Assembly: GCF_001429505.1 (NCBI RefSeq)
Contig: NZ_LMJW01000018.1
Coordinates: forward strand, 534,111-583,880
Reading direction: 5' to 3'
Origin: Allobosea sp. Root483D1
Lineage (GTDB): Bacteria; Pseudomonadota; Alphaproteobacteria; Rhizobiales; Beijerinckiaceae
DNA length: 49,770 nucleotides
Notes under the pieces: generated by a model
What the model saw: the letters and a program-made list of their open reading frames with translations, nothing else
The model's database searches: none
What the model was told of the DNA's origin: nothing
Part shown: positions 43,984 to 49,770 of the stretch, one piece after another
How positions within the stretch are numbered: position 1 is the stretch's first letter
Layout: the number at the start of each line of letters is the position of its first letter
Translations under genes and position numbers: made by a program

Positions 43984-45849
43984 ATGGGTCTCAGCACTTC
44001 GCTCGGCACCGCCATTTCCGGGCTCAACAGCGCCCAGACCGGCATCGGCGTCATTTCGCAGAACGTCGCCAATGCCGGCACGCCCGGCTATGTCCGGCGC
44101 AATGTCTCGAGCGTAGACTCGATCTCCGGCGGCACCGTCGGGGTCAACAATCCGAACGTGCAGCGGCTGCTCGACCGCATCGTCCAGCACCAGCTGCTGC
44201 AGGAGAGCTCGGGCGCGGCCTATACTTCGACCCGCGCCCAGGTCTTCGCCAATCTCGACCAGCTCTACGGCGCGCCGGGCAGCAAGACGGCGCTGGACTC
44301 GATGTACAGCAGCTTCACCAGCTCGTTGCAGGCGCTGCAGAACGACCCGTCCTCCTATACCAACCGCGCCGCGGTGCTCGATGCGGCGAGCCAGCTCGCC
44401 AACCGGCTGCGCGGCCTGTCGGACGGTGTCCAGCAGCAGCGCAGCCAGGCCGAGGCCGGCATCGGCGCGGGAGTGACCCGCGTCAACGAGCTGCTCGACC
44501 AGCTGACCAACGTCAACGCACGCATCGTCAACGCCCAGCAGACCTCCGGCACGGCGGACCTTCGCGACCAGCGCGACCGGATCGTCTCCGAGCTCTCGCA
44601 ATATGTCGAGATCCGTACCGATGAGCGCCCGAACGGCTCGCTCAGCATCACCACCGCCTCGGGCACGCAGCTCTTCGACGGCCGCCCGACGGTCAAGTTC
44701 GAGTTCGATGCGCGCGCCAATATCGGGCCGCAATCGCAATGGAGCACCGATCCCACCCAGCGCGGCGTCGGCACGATCATCGCCCGGGACCTGAACGGCA
44801 ACGGCTTCGACGCGATCGCCAACAACACCTTCCGCTCCGGCGAGATCGGTGCGCTGGTCGAGCTGCGCGACAAGACGCTGGTGCAGGCGCAAAAGCAGCT
44901 CGACGAGATCGCGGCTCAGCTGTCGAGCGCGCTCTCCGATCGCGAGATCGCCGGCACGGCGGTGACCGCCGGCGCCGCGACCGGCTTCGACGTCGACCTT
45001 GCCGGGCTGCAGTCCGGCAATTCGGTGACGCTGGACTACAAGGTGACGCCCGGCGGACAGACGCAGCGTTTCACCTTCGTCCGCGTCGAGTCGGCGGCAT
45101 CGCTGCCATTGCCCGCCTCGGCCCAGGGCGATGCCAACAACCGCGTCATCGGCATCGACTTCTCCGGCGGCCCGGCCTCGGTCGCAGCGCAGATGCAGGC
45201 GGCTATCGGTCCCGGCTTCACCGTCTCGAACACCGGCTCGGTGCTGCGTATCGTCGATGACGGCGCCGGCGCGACCCGCGACGTCGTGGGCCTGACCGCG
45301 CGCCCGACCCAGACCTCGCTGACCGGCGGCACCGGCGAGCTGCCCTTCTTCGTCGATGGCCGTAACAACGGCGTCTATACCGGCTCCTATGAGGGCGGCG
45401 CGCAGTCGGCCGGCTTCGCCTCGCGCATCACCGTCAATCCCGACCTGATCGCCGACCGCTCCCGCCTGGTCGTCTTCAACACCAGCCCGGCGACGCCGCA
45501 AGGCGACACGACCCGTCCGAAGTTCCTCCTGGATCGGCTGACGTCGAGCCAGCGCAGCTTCACCAACGCGACCGGCTTCGACGGCTCGACCGCGACCTCG
45601 AGCGGCACGGTCTCGAGTCTCGTCCAGCGCGTCGTCGCCGGCCAGGGCCAGGCGAGCGAGCAGGCCAAGCGCCTCGACGAGGGCCAGCAGGTCGCCTTCT
45701 CTGCGGTGCAGAGCCGCTTCCTCGAGGACACCAAGGTCAATGTCGACCAAGAAATGTCGTCGCTGATCGAACTCCAGAGCGCCTACGCCGCCAACGCACG
45801 CGTCATCTCCACCGTCAAGGAGTTGCTCGACGTGTTGATGAGACTGTGA
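43984..45849 (+). CDS. flgK: Flagellar hook-associated protein 1 FlgK
   Basis: The 621-residue hook-filament junction protein has N-terminal GLSTSLGTAISGLNSAQTGIGVISQNVANAGTPGYVRR, the long helical region with LDQLTNVNARIV, and C-terminal QEMSSLIELQSAYAANARVISTVKELLDVLMRL, typical of FlgK. The AGGAG at 43973-43977 places the start at the ATG at 43984, not the in-frame TTG at 43978. It caps the hook so that FlgL and flagellin can follow. It is followed closely by flgL, and GAGGAGATAG serves as that gene's ribosome site right at the flgK stop. Confidence 0.96.
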   Translation: MGLSTSLGTAISGLNSAQTGIGVISQNVANAGTPGYVRRNVSSVDSISGGTVGVNNPNVQRLLDRIVQHQLLQESSGAAYTSTRAQVFANLDQLYGAPGSKTALDSMYSSFTSSLQALQNDPSSYTNRAAVLDAASQLANRLRGLSDGVQQQRSQAEAGIGAGVTRVNELLDQLTNVNARIVNAQQTSGTADLRDQRDRIVSELSQYVEIRTDERPNGSLSITTASGTQLFDGRPTVKFEFDARANIGPQSQWSTDPTQRGVGTIIARDLNGNGFDAIANNTFRSGEIGALVELRDKTLVQAQKQLDEIAAQLSSALSDREIAGTAVTAGAATGFDVDLAGLQSGNSVTLDYKVTPGGQTQRFTFVRVESAASLPLPASAQGDANNRVIGIDFSGGPASVAAQMQAAIGPGFTVSNTGSVLRIVDDGAGATRDVVGLTARPTQTSLTGGTGELPFFVDGRNNGVYTGSYEGGAQSAGFASRITVNPDLIADRSRLVVFNTSPATPQGDTTRPKFLLDRLTSSQRSFTNATGFDGSTATSSGTVSSLVQRVVAGQGQASEQAKRLDEGQQVAFSAVQSRFLEDTKVNVDQEMSSLIELQSAYAANARVISTVKELLDVLMRL

Positions 45850-45860
45850 GGAGATAGTCG

Positions 45861-47375
45861 ATGACCATCACCCCGACCGGTACTGGCGCCTATCGCCTCG
45901 CCAATCCGAACCAGTTCGTCTCGATGCGCAACCAGTTCGACGATCTGCAGCGCCAGTTGGCGACGCAGAAGAAGTCGGAGACCTTTGCCGGCCTCGGCAT
46001 GGATCGCGGCGTCAGCCTCGACCTCAACAACAAGCTCTCGACGCTAGACGGCTATCTGACCGGTATCCAGCGCGCCGACGTCAATCTCAAGCTGATGACG
46101 AAGGCGGTCGAGAATTTTGCCAAGCTCGCCGGAGAGACGCGCGCCGATGCGCGGCCGGACAGCTATGTCGAGACCTCGACCGGGCGCACCTCGCCGCAGG
46201 TTCTCGCCGAGGAGAAGTTCAAGCAGACGCTCGATCTCCTGGGCTCGCAGGTGAACGGCCGCTATTTGTTCTCGGGCAGGACCAGCGATGTCGATCCGGT
46301 CGAAGGCTTCTCCCTGATCATGGATGGCGATGCCACCCGTGCCGGGTTGAAGCAGATGATCTCCGAGCGCAAGCAGGCCGATCTCGGCGCCGGAGGCCTT
46401 GGCCGGCTCGTCGCCGGCGGAGCCGGCACCAACGCGACCGTCGCCGAAGAGGCGGCGGGTTTGCCCTATGGCTTCAAGCTGATCAACGCTTCGAGCAGCA
46501 CGGCGGCGCTGACCACGGCCTATACGGCCGGGCCGCCGGCCGACATCGCGGTCAACGTCGCTGCGCAGCCGCAGGCGGGCGACACGCTGAAGATCGCGCT
46601 ATCCCTTCCGGACGGCACGACCAAGGAGATCACTCTGACGGCGCGGGCGGAAGGCACCACTGGCGCCGCTGCCGATGGTTTCGTCATCGGGGCCGATGCC
46701 ACCGCCACCGCGACCAATCTGCGCGCCTCGATCAGCGCAGCGCTGTCGCGCGAGGCGAGCACGTCGCTATCGGCCGCTTCGTCCCAGGTCGCCGCCAAGG
46801 ACTTCTTCGCCGGCAGCCCGAGCAACCCTCCGCTCAGGGTGCCTGGACCGCCCTTCAACACCGCGACGGCCGCGCCAGCGCCCGGAACCGCCGCGAACAC
46901 GGTGATCTGGTACAAGGGTGACGATGCCGCCGGCTCGGCCAGGGCGACGGCGAGCGTTCAGGTCGATCAGGGCCAGCAGGTCGCGGCCGGCGCCCGCGCC
47001 AATGAGGAAGCCTTCCGTACCGGCCTGACGCAGTTCGCGATCATGGCGGCCGAGACCTTCCCGGCGAGTGATGCAAACTCGAAGCTGCGCTATGAGGCGA
47101 TGACCGAGCGGGTGCGCAACAATATCGGCTTTCCGACCGGGACGCAGAACCCGTCGGAGATCATCGTCGAGCTCGGCTCGGCCCAGACCGCGATGGCCCA
47201 GGCCAAGGAGCGGCACACCGCGACCAAGGACTATCTGAGCACGACCCTCGCGGGTGTCGAGGACATCACCAAGGAGGAGGTGGCGATGCAGATCCTGGCA
47301 CTGCAGACCACCTTGCAGGCGAGCTACCAGACCACCTCGATGCTGCAGCAACTGCGCCTGACGAACTATCTCTGA
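45861..47375 (+). CDS. flgL: Flagellar hook-associated protein 3 FlgL, long form
   Basis: The 504-residue protein has the flagellin-like N-terminus (YRLANPNQFVSMRNQFDDLQRQLATQKKSETFAGLGMDRG) and C-terminus (KEEVAMQILALQTTLQASYQTTSMLQQLRLTNYL) of FlgL, including the FSGRTSDVDPV segment near residue 138. FlgL is usually around 300-350 residues; here roughly 160-200 extra residues, Ala/Thr/Pro-rich, are inserted in the middle (about 170-370) and would project from the filament surface. It is the last gene of the hook operon, followed by a bidirectional terminator. It links FlgK to the flagellin filament. Confidence 0.95.
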   Translation: MTITPTGTGAYRLANPNQFVSMRNQFDDLQRQLATQKKSETFAGLGMDRGVSLDLNNKLSTLDGYLTGIQRADVNLKLMTKAVENFAKLAGETRADARPDSYVETSTGRTSPQVLAEEKFKQTLDLLGSQVNGRYLFSGRTSDVDPVEGFSLIMDGDATRAGLKQMISERKQADLGAGGLGRLVAGGAGTNATVAEEAAGLPYGFKLINASSSTAALTTAYTAGPPADIAVNVAAQPQAGDTLKIALSLPDGTTKEITLTARAEGTTGAAADGFVIGADATATATNLRASISAALSREASTSLSAASSQVAAKDFFAGSPSNPPLRVPGPPFNTATAAPAPGTAANTVIWYKGDDAAGSARATASVQVDQGQQVAAGARANEEAFRTGLTQFAIMAAETFPASDANSKLRYEAMTERVRNNIGFPTGTQNPSEIIVELGSAQTAMAQAKERHTATKDYLSTTLAGVEDITKEEVAMQILALQTTLQASYQTTSMLQQLRLTNYL

Positions 47376-47404
47376 GGCCGCCGCGGGTCGCAGGCATCAA
47401 TGAG

Positions 47405-47434
47405 AAAACGGCCCGGAGCGATCCGGGCCGTTTT
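47405..47434. terminator. Bidirectional terminator between flgL and flaF
   Basis: AAAACGGCCCGG, AGCGAT, CCGGGCCGTTTT is a perfect 12-bp stem with A and T tracts on both flanks. It lies between the convergent flgL and flaF genes, so it can end transcription from both sides. Confidence 0.92.
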
Positions 47435-47460
47435 CGTTTGCACGAGATATCGTGGCGGGC

Positions 47461-47832
47461 TCAGCGGCCGCGCAGACCGGCGGCGATGTCGCGATTGATG
47501 TTGACGAGGATGCCGATCGCGGCCGGTTCCGGCGCTGCGGCGATCTGGAAGGTCCGGTTGAAGATGAAATTGGCGAGACCGAGGATGTTTCGCTTGATCT
47601 CGACCGGAAGCGGATTGTCCTCGGCGATCACTGCCGAGACCAGCAGCGTCCAGAGCTTGCGGTTATAGGCCAAGGCTCCGTCGAGTTCGCCGGAGCGGGC
47701 GGCCCAGTCATCGGCGATCATCTGGAGACGGGCGCCCGCTTTGAGTAGCAGGCCGGCTTCGAGTTCGCGCGGCGACTGGACGTTCTGTGCCGCCTTCGAG
47801 GCCGCGGCGTAGGCATTAAACCCGCTTTGCAT
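47461..47832 (-). CDS. flaF: Flagellar biosynthesis regulator FlaF
   Basis: The 123-residue helical protein matches FlaF: GFNAYAAASKAAQNVQSPRELEAGLLLKAGARLQ and NRKLWTLLVSAVIAEDNPLPVEIKRNILGLANFIFNRT. In alphaproteobacteria FlaF promotes flagellin synthesis and filament assembly, opposing FlbT. Its start codon lies inside the end of flbT (17-bp overlap), so the two opposing regulators are translationally coupled. It is the third gene of flagellin-flbT-flaF. Confidence 0.94.
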   Translation of the reverse strand: MQSGFNAYAAASKAAQNVQSPRELEAGLLLKAGARLQMIADDWAARSGELDGALAYNRKLWTLLVSAVIAEDNPLPVEIKRNILGLANFIFNRTFQIAAAPEPAAIGILVNINRDIAAGLRGR

Positions 47833-48208
47833 GCTCGAGCAGTTCCGCCTCGTAGGAGATCAGCGTCTTGGCCGCCTTGAGTGCTTTGTAGAGCTCGCCG
47901 CTTAAGATGCAGTTATTGATTTCAGACATATGCGGCAAAGCGCTGGGCGCTGCCTGCAGGAAATCGCGCACCAGCTGGAAATAGACCTCGTGCTGCGTCG
48001 TCGGGTCGCCGGCGAGATACATGAGCTGGATCGTGAGATAGATTTTCTTGGCCGGCGTGTCTGCTGACGCGCTGGTGAGAATGTCCTTCTCGCGCAGGAT
48101 CGGCGCTTCGCCTTCGATGAAGAAGCGCGTGCGCTGCTCGTCGTTGCGGATGACGACCGAGCCGATGATGATGCGCTCGTTCGGCTTGAGCTCGACCTTG
48201 AGGGCCAT
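47816..48208 (-). CDS. flbT: Flagellin mRNA regulator FlbT
   Basis: The 130-residue protein matches FlbT: ALKVELKPNERIIIGSVVIRNDEQRTRFFIEGEAPILREKDI, then KKIYLTIQLMYL, then the LSGELYKALKAAKTLISYEAELL helix. FlbT in Caulobacter binds the 5' untranslated region of flagellin mRNA and promotes its decay until the hook is complete. It lies 34 bp after the flagellin gene on the same strand and overlaps flaF. The likely target here is the leader of the flagellin gene (49584-49680). Confidence 0.95.
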   Translation of the reverse strand: MALKVELKPNERIIIGSVVIRNDEQRTRFFIEGEAPILREKDILTSASADTPAKKIYLTIQLMYLAGDPTTQHEVYFQLVRDFLQAAPSALPHMSEINNCILSGELYKALKAAKTLISYEAELLEHAKRV

Positions 48209-48242
48209 GTCTGTCCCGCCTTCTGGCTGGAGGGGAGGGATA

Positions 48243-49583
48243 TCAGCCGAACAGGCGCAGCACGCCCTGGTCGGCCTGGTTCGCGAGCGAGAGGGCGGTC
48301 TGCGACAGCTGCTGGCGGGTGTTGAGCGCGAGCAGGCTGGCGCCTTCCTCGTTCGGATCGGCCAGGACGAGGTTGCCGGCGCCGGTGATCAGGACGTTGG
48401 AGAGTTCCTTGGTGAAGTCCTGCCGGGTCTGCGCGACCGAGAGGTTGGAGCCGAGCGTCGAGGCCAGCGACTTCAGCGAGGCCAGCGAGCCGGTCAGGGC
48501 TGCGGTCGCCTTCTCCAGATCGGCGTCGTTCTGGAAGTTGATGAAGCCGGCGAGCTGCGTGTTGATCGCGCGCGGAATACCAATATTGTCGGCCGTGATG
48601 TTTGAGCCTTGGATGTCGAGCTTGGTCTGGTTTCGGCCGGTCTTCTCGTTGAAGACGATCGAGAGGCGATCACCTGAAAGCAGGTTGATGCCGTTATAGC
48701 TCGAATCCTTGGCGAGATCGTCGATCTTGTCACGCAGGTCGTTGAACTGGTCGATCAGGTTCGAGCGCACCGCCGAGGTGATGTTCGGGGAGGTGATGGT
48801 CGAGGTGGCCAGATCAGCGTCGGCGGCGGCGAAGTTGATCGCGGCGTTGCTGTTGGTGCCGGCGACCTGTGCCGCAGAGATGGCGGCCGGGCCGGCGTTG
48901 CCGACGCCGAAGCCGAATTCGACAGTCTGCGAGCCCTTGCCCTTGACGTTGAGCTGGCCCTTCTCGTCGACAAACGCCGTTACGAGGCCCGATTTGTTGA
49001 TCTCGTTGACCATGTCGCGAACCGTGGTGGTCGCCGTCAGCGGGAAGCTCGCCTCATAGGTGTCCGCGCCGACGGTGATCGAGAAGGCGGCATTGGTGTT
49101 CGTGGTCGTGTTGATGCCGAGATGGCCGGGCGAGGAGGCGGTCGCCGCAGCAGGAGCGGCCGCGCCGGCGGCGCCGATGAGCTTGTCGAGCGCCACATCC
49201 TTCAGGCTCTTGCTTGTCACCGCGGTTTCGGCGGCGTTCGCCAGGGCTCCACCGGCCTTGGTTGGGCGGTTCTGGGCCGCATCTGCCTGGGCCTGCTTTA
49301 CCGTCGATTGTAGCGACTGGACCAGCTTGGTTATGCCGTCGATGCCCTTGGAAGCGGCCTGAATGGTCTGAATGCCGTTCGAGATGCCGTCGAGCAGGCC
49401 GGTGAGCTGGCTCGAACGATCGTTCAGCGAAACCGAGGTGAAGTAGTTCACCGGATTGTCGATCGCCGAGTTGACCTTCCGGCCAGTCGCCAGGCGGTTC
49501 TGGATCACACCCTGCTGGGCAGTGGTCTGCTGGAGGGTCAGAAGGTTGTTGCGAACGCCGTTCGACAGGATCGTGTTGGCCAT
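48243..49583 (-). CDS. Flagellin
   Basis: The 446-residue filament protein has the conserved D0/D1 N-terminus (ILSNGVRNNLLTLQQTTAQQGVIQNRLATGRKVNSAIDNP, then YFTSVSLNDRSSQLTGLLDGISNGIQTIQAA). The C-terminal helices (RQDFTKELSNVLITGAGNLVLADPNEEGASLLALNTRQQLSQTALSLANQADQGVLRLFG) complete the core. The variable middle (about 150-300) includes an Ala-rich linker and a DUF1522-like beta domain. The ATG at 49583 follows GAGGGACC; residues before it in the open frame are not flagellin. It leads the flagellin-flbT-flaF operon. A further flagellin gene may lie beyond the right edge, because a minus-strand terminator sits there. Confidence 0.96.
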   Translation of the reverse strand: MANTILSNGVRNNLLTLQQTTAQQGVIQNRLATGRKVNSAIDNPVNYFTSVSLNDRSSQLTGLLDGISNGIQTIQAASKGIDGITKLVQSLQSTVKQAQADAAQNRPTKAGGALANAAETAVTSKSLKDVALDKLIGAAGAAAPAAATASSPGHLGINTTTNTNAAFSITVGADTYEASFPLTATTTVRDMVNEINKSGLVTAFVDEKGQLNVKGKGSQTVEFGFGVGNAGPAAISAAQVAGTNSNAAINFAAADADLATSTITSPNITSAVRSNLIDQFNDLRDKIDDLAKDSSYNGINLLSGDRLSIVFNEKTGRNQTKLDIQGSNITADNIGIPRAINTQLAGFINFQNDADLEKATAALTGSLASLKSLASTLGSNLSVAQTRQDFTKELSNVLITGAGNLVLADPNEEGASLLALNTRQQLSQTALSLANQADQGVLRLFG

Positions 49584-49653
49584 TTCAGGTCCCTCAGACA
49601 GCGCGATTTGGCGCTCAACCAGCTTGCTCTGAGCCGACAATCCTTTGTTAAGG

Positions 49654-49668
49654 CTAATAAACGGTTAA
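49654..49668. promoter_or_regulatory. CtrA-like box upstream of flagellin
   Basis: On the minus strand, TTAA-N7-TTAG matches the CtrA half-site pair TTAA-N7-TTAA with one change. It lies about 70 bp upstream of the flagellin start in the AT-richest patch of this GC-rich region. CtrA controls motility genes in many alphaproteobacteria. Confidence 0.4.
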
Positions 49669-49692
49669 TCACGCCGCCGGGCGCAAACGAAA

Positions 49693-49718
49693 AGCGGCGG
49701 AGCCGAAGCTCCGCCGCT
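49693..49718 (-). terminator. Terminator of a minus-strand gene to the right
   Basis: An 11-bp perfect stem, AGCGGCGGAGC with GCTCCGCCGCT, has on the minus strand a UUCG loop closed by C-G (the very stable cUUCGg tetraloop) followed by TTTCGTTTG. On the plus strand the stem is followed by CTTTTT, so it could also work that way, but no plus-strand gene precedes it. The right edge (49719-49770) shows no gene I can identify. Confidence 0.75.
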
Positions 49719-49770
49719 CTTTTTGCTTCGTCCCGCGTTCTGCGGGCTGATCCGCTCCTGCGGACCGAAG

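Noticed and set aside
43894..45750. A 618-codon minus-strand open frame opposite flgK
   Set aside because: It mirrors flgK codons with Arg/Gly/Ala-rich sequence and no motif; flgK is unambiguous.

Overview
This is about 50 kb of GC-rich DNA from an alphaproteobacterium, most likely order Hyphomicrobiales (Rhizobiales). The flaF-flbT-flagellin arrangement, a CtrA-like box, urate catabolism through PuuD, DctPQM TRAP transport and several dispersed palindromic repeats fit free-living genera such as Bosea or its relatives. The genus is an inference. I recognised no rRNA, tRNA, CRISPR array, integrase, transposase or prophage. Gene density is near 90 percent.

Layout. (1) 1-1400: three small proteins without assigned function. 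(2) 1500-6570, minus strand: a peptide-type ABC operon (solute-binding protein, two permeases, M20 peptidase). A palindromic repeat sits at two of its three junctions, and no ATPase gene is present. (3) 6731-9123: a LysR regulator translationally coupled to a compact SNF2-like helicase. (4) 9273-10344: a small membrane protein and an SDR. (5) 10466-13794: urate-to-allantoate genes: a PuuE-UraD fusion, HiuH, and the membrane cytochrome-c urate oxidase PuuD. (6) 13940-18902: a YfhO-like membrane protein, a thioredoxin-reductase-like ferredoxin-NADP reductase, a GlcG/HbpS protein and a BON-LysM protein. (7) 19239-22455: a DctPQM TRAP transporter and a rhodanese. (8) 22545-27570: a DUF3829 protein, a molybdopterin hydroxylase large subunit without its small subunits, cytochrome c' and a diheme cytochrome c. 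(9) 27605-30705, minus strand: an XRE-cupin regulator, an EamA exporter, a GNAT acetyltransferase and a divergent SDR. (10) 30940-38483: an LpxH-like phosphoesterase with a GT4 glycosyltransferase, a Kef-type antiporter, a lone MoxR ATPase, a lipoprotein, a DUF2975-HTH pair and an ABA4-like membrane protein. (11) 38582-42303: a TetR-SixA-YcjX-YcjF run. (12) 42492-49583: flagellar flgE-flgK-flgL facing flaF-flbT-flagellin, with a bidirectional terminator between them.

The most interesting non-coding signal is a composite element of about 114 bp present twice in opposite orientations (18911-19024 and 30802-30914). Each copy has two hairpins joined by a conserved linker. The two copies differ by six paired, base-pair-preserving changes in the stems, which is the mark of selection on, or copying of, a folded structure. 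At least four further palindromic repeat types are scattered between genes, and all have ends of the form TCAT...ATGA.

All calls come from reading the sequence. No database search or folding program was run.
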